DNA of 64,000 nt from Phycisphaeraceae bacterium (GTDB lineage Bacteria > Planctomycetota > Phycisphaerae > Phycisphaerales > UBA1924), in the NCBI GenBank assembly GCA_019636495.1, contig JAHBXL010000008.1:62001-126000 (forward strand). Reading direction: 5' to 3'. Shown piece after piece: positions 1 to 8,544 of the stretch; position 1 is the first letter of the stretch; every line of letters begins with the position of its first letter. The translations under genes and the position numbers were made by a program. The notes under the pieces were generated by a model. The model ran no database searches. It was not told where the DNA came from and saw only the letters and a program-made list of their open reading frames with translations.

Positions 1-327
1 CGTCGGGTTGGGCAGGCTGCTGATGAACTCGGCGTAGGTCATCTGCTCGCAGTTGGCGACCTTGACCTCGACGATCGTGCGCAGGAAGCCCGACAGCGAT
101 GCGCCGAAGTTCCGGGCAAAACTCTCGTGCAGCGTCTGCAAGGCCCGCATCTGGTCCTTGCTGACGCGCTCCGGCCGCTTGAAGTCATAGGGCCGGACCT
201 CGACGTGCTCGAGGTCGCGCCGATGCCGCGAAAAGATCTGGACCGCGCTCTCCTCTTCCTGCACATCGCCGGCATCGACCGCCGCGAGCAGCGCGTCAAT
301 CTCTGATTGGTCCAGAACGTCGGCCAT
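1..327 (-). CDS. fliM: Flagellar motor switch protein FliM, N-terminal part (cut by window edge)
   Basis: FliM is the C-ring switch protein that binds phosphorylated CheY and sets flagellar rotation direction. The 109 visible residues open with MADVLDQSEIDALLAAV, the conserved N-terminal CheY-binding segment. They continue with RPYDFKRPERVSKDQMRAL and NFGASLSGFLRTIVEVKV, the start of the CheC-like middle domain. The remaining two thirds lie beyond position 1. ATG at 327 is chosen because the family begins exactly there; a longer frame in another phase is a shadow. It diverges from dsbD. This implies a motile, flagellated organism. Identification is firm from the sequence; other flagellar genes would be expected to the left. 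Confidence 0.95.
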   Translation of the reverse strand, partial: MADVLDQSEIDALLAAVDAGDVQEEESAVQIFSRHRRDLEHVEVRPYDFKRPERVSKDQMRALQTLHESFARNFGASLSGFLRTIVEVKVANCEQMTYAEFISSLPNPT

Positions 328-518
328 GTCGGGCTCGCCTTGGCGCAATGACCACCGGCCGCGACGCGACCAGCCGGAGTGACTATCGGACGGCGGGTGT
401 TCGGTCCTTGAGACGGGCTGACCACGACCTCCATCCCTACGCTCCCACCTTGTCCGCTCCCAAGCGGCGGGCTGCTCGGGGGCAACCGTCAGCCGGTGCC
501 GGAGGTTCAACTACCACC

Positions 519-2534
519 ATGCGAATCGCCTTCCCCGTTCTCTGGACCGTGCTTCTCCTGTCATTCTCCGCACTTTCACACCCATCGACCGCGTTCGGGC
601 AGTTCGGCGAATCCGCGGTCAAGACCCGGGTCGTCGCCGAGCACGCTCAGGCGGAGCCGGGCGGCCGGCTGGTCATCGCGGTCGAACTCAATCACGACGA
701 CGGTTTCCACACCTGGCCCTCGGCGCAGACCGAGTTGCCGGAGGAGGTCGCGGGCATTGCGATCCGTACCGAAGTGGGACTGCTGGGGCCCGCGTGGGCC
801 GCGCTCGACGGCGTGCAGTACCCCCCGACCCACCCGGACCTTGTCGCCAACCCGACCGGTGGCCCGCCCATCCGCGCGCCGCTCTTCTCCGGGCGCGCGG
901 TGGCGTTTGCGCGGCTGCATATCGCACCCGATGCGCCGCTGGGCGAACAGTCGATCCGTATCGCCGTGAACTTCCAGGCCTGCGACGCGACCAACTGCCA
1001 GTTTCCCGAAGAGCAGGAGCACGAAATCAAGATCACGATCGTCGCGGCGGGCAGCCCAACCGGCGCGCCGACCGACCCCGCGCTCTTCGCCTCGCTGGAT
1101 TCCGACGCGTGGGGCAACGCGCCCGAGTTCGCCGCCACGGTCCCGGGGCCCACGACCACGCCCGCGCCGGCAACAACCGACCAGAAGCCGGTTCCGCCAC
1201 CGAGCACTCTTCTGGGCTTCAGGCTCGGCAGCAACATCGTGGTGCTGGCGCTTGCCGCGGCGATCGGCGGCCTGGTTCTGAACCTCACGCCCTGTGTGCT
1301 GCCGGTGATCCCGATCAAGGTGATGACGCTCACGCAGCACGCCACGAGCAGGCGGCATGCCATCGTGCTCGGCCTGTGGATGGCGCTGGGCGTCGTTGCG
1401 TTCTGGGCGGCGATCGGGTTGCCCATGGCGCTTGTCAGCCGATTGCTCGACCCGTCGCAACTCATCTTCGGCATCTGGTGGGTCTGCATGCTCATCGGGT
1501 TGATCGTGGCCCTTCTCGGCCTGGGAATCATGGGGCTGTTCACCTTCAACCTGCCGCAGTCGGTGTACATGATCGAGACCAAAGCCGACAGCCCGTTCGG
1601 CTCATTCCTTTTCGGCGTGCTTGCCGCGGTGCTCGGCCTGCCATGCTTCGGGTTCGTCGCGGCGGGTCTGCTGGCTCCCGCGGCAACAATGCCGGCACCG
1701 CTGATCATGGCGGTCTTTGTCGGCCTCGGTGTCGGCATGGCCGCGCCGTATCTGGTGCTTTCGGCATACCCGCAACTGCTCAAGTTCATCCCGCGCACCG
1801 GCCCCGCGAGCGAACTGGTCAAGCAGGTCATGGGCATCCTGCTGCTCGCCGCGGCGGCGTTCTTCATCGCCGCGAGCATCGACGTGCTGCTCTCGGAGTT
1901 CCCGTATCTCGCGGGGTCGATGACGTGGTGGTCGGCAGGATTCTTCATCGCCCTTGCAGGGCTGTGGATGACGATTCGGACATTCCAGATCACCAAGCGC
2001 CCATTGCCGCGGCTTGTGTTTCCGGTGCTGGCCGTGGCGATGACGCTCGGGATCGGCGTGTTTGCCAACGGGCGTCTCACGAGTGATCGCGAGAGTTACT
2101 TGGCGCGTCAGGCAGCCATGTCCTCGGCGGGCACGCTGGCCGAGGTGCCCGCGGGCGTCTGGCTGCTCTACACGCCGGAGTTGCTCGCGACGGTTCGAGA
2201 GTCGGGACGTCCTGTCTTTCTTGACTTCACCGCGATTTGGTGTGTGAACTGCAAGGCGCTCAAGGCGGCCGTGCTCGACCCCATGAAGGAGGAGTTCAAG
2301 GCACGGGGCGTCGTGCTGTTGGAAGTGGACTGCTCGTTCCGTTCCAGCCCCGGCACCAAACTGCTGGCCGACTTGGGCCGGACCGGAGTGCCGCAGTGGG
2401 CGCTCTACGCGCCCGGGGCCGAGAAGCCGCAGTTCATCGAGTTCACCACGCAGTCGGTCTTGAACGCCTTGGACCACGCGGGCGTGCCCCGTGGCGGGCA
2501 GGCAACAGGGGGCACCGCGTCGATTCGACCATGA
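519..2534 (+). CDS. dsbD: Thiol:disulfide interchange protein DsbD-like
   Basis: DsbD carries electrons from cytoplasmic thioredoxin across the inner membrane to periplasmic thiol reductases. It also supports cytochrome c maturation, which fits the c-type cytochromes elsewhere in this window. The 671-residue protein has a signal peptide, then an N-terminal DsbD-alpha-like domain with a CDATNCQFPE cysteine pair. The membrane domain has about eight helices and the cysteine motifs LTPCVLPVIPIKV and GLPCFGFVAAGL. The C-terminal thioredoxin domain carries WCVNC (Cys575 and Cys578). ATG 519 is preferred over an upstream in-frame start because it begins the signal peptide and has GGAGGT at 501-506. 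A Pro-rich linker separates the first two domains. Confidence 0.9.
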   Translation: MRIAFPVLWTVLLLSFSALSHPSTAFGQFGESAVKTRVVAEHAQAEPGGRLVIAVELNHDDGFHTWPSAQTELPEEVAGIAIRTEVGLLGPAWAALDGVQYPPTHPDLVANPTGGPPIRAPLFSGRAVAFARLHIAPDAPLGEQSIRIAVNFQACDATNCQFPEEQEHEIKITIVAAGSPTGAPTDPALFASLDSDAWGNAPEFAATVPGPTTTPAPATTDQKPVPPPSTLLGFRLGSNIVVLALAAAIGGLVLNLTPCVLPVIPIKVMTLTQHATSRRHAIVLGLWMALGVVAFWAAIGLPMALVSRLLDPSQLIFGIWWVCMLIGLIVALLGLGIMGLFTFNLPQSVYMIETKADSPFGSFLFGVLAAVLGLPCFGFVAAGLLAPAATMPAPLIMAVFVGLGVGMAAPYLVLSAYPQLLKFIPRTGPASELVKQVMGILLLAAAAFFIAASIDVLLSEFPYLAGSMTWWSAGFFIALAGLWMTIRTFQITKRPLPRLVFPVLAVAMTLGIGVFANGRLTSDRESYLARQAAMSSAGTLAEVPAGVWLLYTPELLATVRESGRPVFLDFTAIWCVNCKALKAAVLDPMKEEFKARGVVLLEVDCSFRSSPGTKLLADLGRTGVPQWALYAPGAEKPQFIEFTTQSVLNALDHAGVPRGGQATGGTASIRP

Positions 2535-2554
2535 AGCCCTGAACCAGTCAGGAC

Positions 2555-2583
2555 TTGACTCTCCGCCCCGACCGGCCGATAGT
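2555..2583 (+). promoter_or_regulatory. Probable sigma-70 promoter of tRNA-Gly
   Basis: TTGACT at 2555-2560 is followed after 17 nt by GATAGT at 2578-2583. The tRNA begins at 2596, a normal distance for a start site near 2590. The hexamers match consensus at five and four of six positions. Confidence 0.55.
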
Positions 2584-2595
2584 CTGTCCGCGTTT

Positions 2596-2667
2596 GCGGG
2601 CGTAGCTCAGTGGTAGAGCGCTACCTTGCCAAGGTAGAAGTCGAGGGTTCAAGTCCCTTCGCCCGCT
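2596..2667 (+). tRNA. tRNA-Gly (anticodon GCC)
   Basis: A full cloverleaf is readable. The acceptor stem GCGGGCG (2596-2602) pairs with CGCCCGC (2660-2666). The D-arm contains AGCTCAGTGGTAGAGC, and the anticodon stem CTACC/GGTAG encloses TTGCCAA with GCC at 2628-2630. The T-arm contains GGGTTCAAGTCCC. CCA is not encoded. It decodes GGC and GGU glycine codons. Confidence 0.97.
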
Positions 2668-2685
2668 TTGATCCGACCAATCCCA

Positions 2686-2722
2686 CGCCCCGCCCTCTTG
2701 CAGGCGGGGCGTTTGCGTTTTT
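2686..2722 (+). terminator. Rho-independent terminator after tRNA-Gly
   Basis: CGCCCCGCC (2686-2694) pairs perfectly with GGCGGGGCG (2703-2711) around an 8-nt loop. A T-rich tail, TTTGCGTTTTT, follows. Confidence 0.85.
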
Positions 2723-2781
2723 GCGGGCGCATTGATCGTCGCAGCGTTCTCGGACCCGGCCTCGGGGCGTTCTGCCCGACT

Positions 2782-3210
2782 TCAGAGCGATCGAGCAGAC
2801 CCTCGCGGCGGCTTGGCCGGCGGCGGCTTGATGAGTTCGGGCTCGGGATCGAGAGGGTTCCACCCCTTGCCGCGCCACGGTGTGCCGCATTCGGGGCAGA
2901 TCAACCCAGCCGGGTCGAGGCCGGCAAAGTCGTAGTGGCAGTTTGGGCAGTGATACTCGCCGCGAACGGTGCGCGGGAGCGCGAGGATGAACGCCCCGCC
3001 TGCGCCGATGAGCATGGTGTAGGGCCAGAGCAGCACGAGCAGGAGGCTGGCACGCTTGCCGCCAAAGGGCCCGGCTTCGCCGCCGAGCAGTTGATTCACG
3101 GCCACCAACACCAGCACCGCCGCGACCACCACGCCCACACCCGACCACGTCCGACGAAGCCGCACGGCCAGGAACCACACCAGCACAAGATAGATGACCG
3201 GGAAAATCAC
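2782..3210 (-). CDS. Small membrane protein with C-terminal zinc ribbon
   Basis: The 142-residue protein has two or three hydrophobic segments in its first half (IFPVIYLVLVWFLAV, VVVAAVLVLVAV, LLVLLWPYTMLIGAGGAFIL). A zinc ribbon follows with cysteine pairs CPNC and CPEC in the pattern CxxCxYDFxGL...CPECGTPW, then a Pro/Lys-rich tail. The GTG start at 3210 is chosen because it opens the first membrane segment and upstream codons are implausible. Function is unknown. The same ribbon pattern recurs in the proteins at 15194 and 55553, suggesting a lineage-specific family. It lies downstream of the DUF444 gene on the same strand. Confidence 0.7.
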   Translation of the reverse strand: MIFPVIYLVLVWFLAVRLRRTWSGVGVVVAAVLVLVAVNQLLGGEAGPFGGKRASLLLVLLWPYTMLIGAGGAFILALPRTVRGEYHCPNCHYDFAGLDPAGLICPECGTPWRGKGWNPLDPEPELIKPPPAKPPRGSARSL

Positions 3211-3379
3211 GGGGGGTTCCCGCCGCAAAGCCCGCGGGGCGAGGGCGAAACTGTGCGCGCAACGAAGCGGCACCGGATTATGGTAGTTCGAGCGGGCGGC
3301 GGGGTCGGAGTCGCGCGGCGGAGGGGGTTGGTATGCCGCGTGGCGCGGGGCGGCGAGGTCAGTAGAGGGAGGCCCGTTC

Positions 3380-3417
3380 ATGCCGCTGCGCGGCATACAT
3401 CGAGCAGACGCTCGATG
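3380..3417 (-). terminator. Tandem perfect hairpins after the DUF444 gene
   Basis: ATGCCGC (3380-3386) pairs with GCGGCAT (3390-3396) around a 3-nt loop. One base later, CATCGAGC (3398-3405) pairs with GCTCGATG (3410-3417) around a 4-nt loop. The pair lies 13 nt past the DUF444 stop codon. Neither hairpin has a U tract, so this may be a 3'-end stabiliser or a protein-bound site rather than an intrinsic terminator. Confidence 0.5.
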
Positions 3418-3430
3418 CCACACTGCTGCA

Positions 3431-4531
<1,101 letters not shown>

Positions 4532-4713
4532 CGTGCCGTCCTGACACCAGCCGGTGCGCACCAAACCCGTGCGGGTTGCATCGGCCCAAAGAGACGCGCT
4601 CTCCAAGAGCATGCCCCTCGGTCCGGGCCTGTCCACCGGATCCACTATCGGCTTTGGCGTGCCCCCCAAAGTCCGACGAATCGCCTGCGCGACCTCAATC
4701 GCGCCGACTGCTG

Positions 4714-5661
4714 TTATACGGACTCGGGACGATCGGTGTGCGAGGAATCCCCGTGTGTTTGTCGGGCAAGGCGCCGCCATACCCAGACCCCCGCCGCGAG
4801 CCCCAGCGGCCCGGCGACAGCCAGTTCCGCGACCCGGTTCACGAGGTCCGCCGCGACGCCCGGAGCCGCGGCGTCGATACTGGCCGCGCCCAACGCGCCG
4901 CCCGCGACCGCCGCGGATGTGAGGCCCACGGCCCACTCCCGGAGTCCCAGAGGCACGGGCGACAGCATCGCCACCTGGCTGGCGACGGCGACCGCCGCGG
5001 CATCGTGCCATGACAGCGGTCGGCCGACGATCGCAAACAGGAGCGAGTAGCGCAGCATCCACACGCCGCAATCGGCGATGCGGAGCGCGACCACCAGCGC
5101 GTAGGCCCGAGTTGGACCGCGCGCGATCGTCGCGGCCACAATGGCCAACGCCGCGATTGCGCCCGCTCCTGCCGCGATCCATGCATCGTGGGCCCCGCGG
5201 GTCGCGAGGACGACAAGCAGCACACCCCCGAGGCCCGTCGCGCCGCACACGATCTGCTCGCCGATCACACGGATGGATGCGAAGACCGGGACCGTGTTCA
5301 CGGCTTTGTGATACGCAACGCGGCCGACAAGCCCGGGGCGCATGGGCAGGTGGTTGAGCAGCCAACTGCTGAAGATCAACGCGAGCATCTCTGCGTACCC
5401 GATGCGCCCAAATCGCCGCGTGAGCACGAAGAACGAGGCCGCGGTGATGGAAACATTGACCACGGGGAGCAGCAGGACGAGCGCGACCATCCATGCCGGC
5501 GCGCTCCGCGCGCTCTGGACGCCCGGCCCGATCACGTCGGTGCGCGAGGCAACTGCAAACACCGCCGCGGCCAGCAGCAGTACGCCGATGCCATACAACA
5601 CGGCCCGGCGCAGGTTGCCGCGACGGGCGACTGCCGCGACGATCGGCGCATCGGTGGTCAC
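4714..5661 (-). CDS. Polytopic membrane protein, LPG-synthase/UPF0104-like
   Basis: The 315-residue protein has about eight hydrophobic helices and resembles the flippase-like membrane domain of lysylphosphatidylglycerol synthases (UPF0104). Features include the segment SSWLLNHLPMRPGLVGRVAY and a C-terminal half with LSPVPLGLREWAVG, the place where this family keeps its conserved P-G-G/R-E motif. No lysyl-transferase domain is present. Start is GTG 5661, overlapping the stop of the upstream gene by GTGA, so translation is probably coupled. A role in lipid or glycolipid transport is inference only. An export role for an unrelated substrate is equally possible. Confidence 0.6.
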   Translation of the reverse strand: MTTDAPIVAAVARRGNLRRAVLYGIGVLLLAAAVFAVASRTDVIGPGVQSARSAPAWMVALVLLLPVVNVSITAASFFVLTRRFGRIGYAEMLALIFSSWLLNHLPMRPGLVGRVAYHKAVNTVPVFASIRVIGEQIVCGATGLGGVLLVVLATRGAHDAWIAAGAGAIAALAIVAATIARGPTRAYALVVALRIADCGVWMLRYSLLFAIVGRPLSWHDAAAVAVASQVAMLSPVPLGLREWAVGLTSAAVAGGALGAASIDAAAPGVAADLVNRVAELAVAGPLGLAAGVWVWRRLARQTHGDSSHTDRPESV

Positions 5662-8207
5662 CTTCCGGCCGGCGCATCGCCGGGCCCAGGGGCCTCTTCG
5701 GCCAGTTCGCGGATGGCGATGGTCGCCAGAGTGCGGACGCCCTCGCGCAGACGTTCACGCAACAGTCGGGCCAGGTCGCTCAGTTCGGGCCTTCCCGGCC
5801 ACGCATCATCGGCAAGAACGGGCGAATCGGCCCGGCCGACTCGCACCGTGAGCATGAAACGCAGGATGTGCTCGTCGCCATCGGCCAGCGCGGCCGCATC
5901 GAGCGGCTGAAAGGCGGGTGTCTGCATGCCCGAGGGTGTGAACGCAAGGATGATGAGTTTCTCGGCCCGGGAGCCGGAAGCGAACCGGTTGACGCAAGAC
6001 CGCGCCAGCAGGTCGACATCCAACTGCGACACCGTCGATGCATGTTCCCTCGACGAGAGTTTCTCTCGAAGTGCGAGCAGCGCTTCGGCCAGTTCTCGCG
6101 GCGTGCCGCTCTCGATCCATCCGACAAACGAAGGGATGTCGGCCGATGCGCGGAACGATGCGGGCCGCGCCACCGGGCCGGCCTCCGTGCTCAGGCACAT
6201 CGGGCCGGGGTCGAAGAAGCCGCGCTGGTTCATGCGGAATCCCTGCACGACGCGCCACCGCATCCGCACCGGCTCGGAGGCCACACGCTGCAAAATCCCG
6301 CCGAGCAGCCCGGAGTCGGCCCAGACCGTCGCTTCCATGCGTTCCCCCGGCAGGATGCGCAGCCGCCGGTTCAGATACATGATCTCGTGCAGGTTCGGCA
6401 CACGCATCCGCTGCACGCCCAGGTCGACCATCGGCGCAAGCAGGAACCGCGAGTTGATCGGCTTCTCCGGGCCGACCGCCAGCGCAAACGGCGAAGTGTT
6501 CTGGATCGTGAACCGCAGCGCGACCTTGTCGGTCAGGCTCATCTCGTCCTTCACGGGCACCACGCTCATGTCCATGAACCGCCTCGGGTCGGCGATCATG
6601 GCTTCGAGGGTCGAAGGCACTTCGTCGCTGAGTTGCTGCATGCGGCGCGCCAGTTCGGTCGCGGGCACCTGCACGCCCGCGATGTCCGCGTGCCGTGTCC
6701 GGCAATAGGCCCCGGCCAGAGAACCGGCCAGTTGCGTCGCGAGCGTCGAATACACCTTGATCGCGGCGTCGCCCTGCCCGCGCGATTCGGCAAGGATGCC
6801 CAGGCCCATCATGGCCAGCGGGTCCTGCCTGGCCAGCGCGGACAGTTCCGCGGCGGCGCGGTCGTGCTCGCCGGCGCGCATTGCCGCGAACGCATCGAGC
6901 CTGCGTATCACGAGCGGGTCCGCCCCGGGATCCTGGCGCAGTTCGTCGATCCACTCGGCAACTCGTTCGGTGCCGCGTCCGGCCCACAGGACCAGCCATG
7001 CGCGTTCGGTACGAATCGATCGAGCCAGGCCCTCGGCCTGCTCGTCGGTCATTTCTTCGGGGCGTTTCTGCGGATCGGTGATCGACTCGAGCGATCGGCG
7101 GAAGGTCTCGACGGCCTCGGCAACCGCGTATCCGACAAGTTCAGGGTCCGCCGTCGCGGCGCTGGCGACGACACGGGCCCGCTCCAGCGGGACCGGCAGT
7201 CGCGCATCGGACGGGTCCGCGATGCGGTCGATCATCTGGCCGGCGGCTTCCGCCTTGGCCTTGCGGGATCGGAGCCTCTCCCGGGAGTCCTCCAGTTCAT
7301 TGTTCATCCGCGCGACGACCGCGTAGGCCCCGGCAACATTCCAACTCGAAACGAATGCCTCGGCGTGTTCCTGCGGCGAGAGTTCCTGGCCGCGGGCCCC
7401 CCGCAAGGCCGTCAGCGTCTGGTAGAACCGCGATGCGGCATTGACCGCGCCGGCGTTGCCAAGTTCCTGCGCAATGGCCGCGTGAACATCCGGGTCGAAC
7501 GGATCGGCCTTCAGAACATTGAACAGGAGTTCCAGCCGACCCACGGCGTCGGGGACGCGCTCGGCGAAGTACGCCAGCGCGAGCGTCGCCGCATCCTTGT
7601 TGGTCGAATCGAGAGCGCTCGCGCGGGCGAGCAGACGCACGAAAGCCTCATCGTCGCCGCGCTCGCGCGAGAGCAACGCGGCATCGAGCGCGAGGCGCGA
7701 CCGGATCGACGGGTCGAGGCGGTCGCCCTCGGGGCCGAGCATCCGCGTGTACGCCGCGAGTCGCTCCTCGACGTTCTGAAGTTTGCTGATCCGGGACGAC
7801 ACCACGGCCAGAAGAGTCACGGTATCGGAGGGATCGAGCATCGCCAGGCGGCGCTGCAACTGCTCGACGCGGTCGGCATCGCCCGCCGCGGTCCAGGCCT
7901 GGATCTGTAGGCGGAGAATGTCCTGATCATCGGGGTCCGTCTCCGATGCGACGGTGAGGAGTTCGGCGGCGATGCGGTAGTCGCGCTCGATGGGGGCACG
8001 GCGCGACTCTGGATCGGATTGCAGTTTCAGGTCGGCTGTCGCAAGCCGCGCGACGGACCTCGCGGCGATCCCAAGGGCAATCGGGTCGTCGGCCGGCGGC
8101 TTCTGCGCCGCGGCCCCGGGAACGGGCTGGGCCGCGGCCGCGGCCATGAGCGTCGAAGCGCAAGCCGTGGCGACGACAAACCGGCGGACGAGGGAGGAGG
8201 ATCGCAT
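5658..8207 (-). CDS. Large secreted helical-repeat (TPR-like) protein of unknown function
   Basis: The 849-residue protein begins with a signal peptide (MRSSSLVRRF... LMAAAAAQP). Long stretches of Ala/Leu/Arg-rich amphipathic helices follow, with TPR-like periodicity in the first 500 residues (RLAMLDPSDTVTLLAVVSSR, VLKADPFDPDVHAAIAQELG). A more beta-like C-terminal portion follows. ATG 8207 is chosen because it begins the signal peptide and has GGAGGAGG just upstream. It overlaps the membrane protein downstream by 4 nt and starts 2 nt after the small membrane protein upstream. The three genes therefore look like one translational unit. I do not recognise a catalytic domain. Confidence 0.7.
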   Translation of the reverse strand: MRSSSLVRRFVVATACASTLMAAAAAQPVPGAAAQKPPADDPIALGIAARSVARLATADLKLQSDPESRRAPIERDYRIAAELLTVASETDPDDQDILRLQIQAWTAAGDADRVEQLQRRLAMLDPSDTVTLLAVVSSRISKLQNVEERLAAYTRMLGPEGDRLDPSIRSRLALDAALLSRERGDDEAFVRLLARASALDSTNKDAATLALAYFAERVPDAVGRLELLFNVLKADPFDPDVHAAIAQELGNAGAVNAASRFYQTLTALRGARGQELSPQEHAEAFVSSWNVAGAYAVVARMNNELEDSRERLRSRKAKAEAAGQMIDRIADPSDARLPVPLERARVVASAATADPELVGYAVAEAVETFRRSLESITDPQKRPEEMTDEQAEGLARSIRTERAWLVLWAGRGTERVAEWIDELRQDPGADPLVIRRLDAFAAMRAGEHDRAAAELSALARQDPLAMMGLGILAESRGQGDAAIKVYSTLATQLAGSLAGAYCRTRHADIAGVQVPATELARRMQQLSDEVPSTLEAMIADPRRFMDMSVVPVKDEMSLTDKVALRFTIQNTSPFALAVGPEKPINSRFLLAPMVDLGVQRMRVPNLHEIMYLNRRLRILPGERMEATVWADSGLLGGILQRVASEPVRMRWRVVQGFRMNQRGFFDPGPMCLSTEAGPVARPASFRASADIPSFVGWIESGTPRELAEALLALREKLSSREHASTVSQLDVDLLARSCVNRFASGSRAEKLIILAFTPSGMQTPAFQPLDAAALADGDEHILRFMLTVRVGRADSPVLADDAWPGRPELSDLARLLRERLREGVRTLATIAIRELAEEAPGPGDAPAGR

Positions 8208-8209
8208 GG

Positions 8210-8512
8210 TCAGTTGTTCCAGAAGAATGCGCTGCAGGCGACAACGGCGAAGACCGCCCAAGGCAGGAGTTCTACGACGCCGGTGAGCCGCGGGCTCGCG
8301 CCCGGAAAGAACAGTCGGGAAGCGGTCAGGGCGAACAGAAACTGGCCGCCGGCCACCAGCAGGCCGCCGACCAGCAGACTCAATCGGACGGGGAAGCCCA
8401 CCCGGTTCGGCAAATCGAAGATGACGATCAGCCCGGCGACGACCATGACGAATGCCCAGAGGGACATGCACGAGGCCAGCGCGAGCCACGAGATGCGGTC
8501 GTTCCACGTCAC
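8210..8512 (-). CDS. Small membrane protein, about three helices
   Basis: The 100-residue protein has hydrophobic segments LALASCMSLWAFVMVVAGLI, LSLLVGGLLVAGGQFLFAL and ELLPWAVFAVVACSAFF. GTG 8512 is chosen because a perfect AGGAGG lies 8 nt upstream (8521-8526). A TTG at 8548 would extend it by 12 residues and overlap the rho stop codon. It lies between rho and the secreted helical-repeat gene with very short spacing, so it probably shares the rho transcript. Function unknown. Confidence 0.7.
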   Translation of the reverse strand: MTWNDRISWLALASCMSLWAFVMVVAGLIVIFDLPNRVGFPVRLSLLVGGLLVAGGQFLFALTASRLFFPGASPRLTGVVELLPWAVFAVVACSAFFWNN

Positions 8513-8544
8513 CCGGTCGCCCTCCTGGCGTACCGAACCATCGG

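Noticed and set aside
39-485. Minus-strand frame covering the fliM start
   Set aside because: It is out of frame with the clear FliM N-terminus at 327.
3380-3417. ANTAR target (paired hexaloop hairpins)
   Set aside because: The loops are 3 and 4 nt, not six, and the conserved loop bases are absent. It also lies after a gene rather than in a leader.
5493-7910. Open frame of about 800 codons on the plus strand opposite the helical-repeat protein
   Set aside because: Arg/His/Gln-rich with no domain. The minus-strand gene has a signal peptide, Shine-Dalgarno sequence and tight operon spacing.
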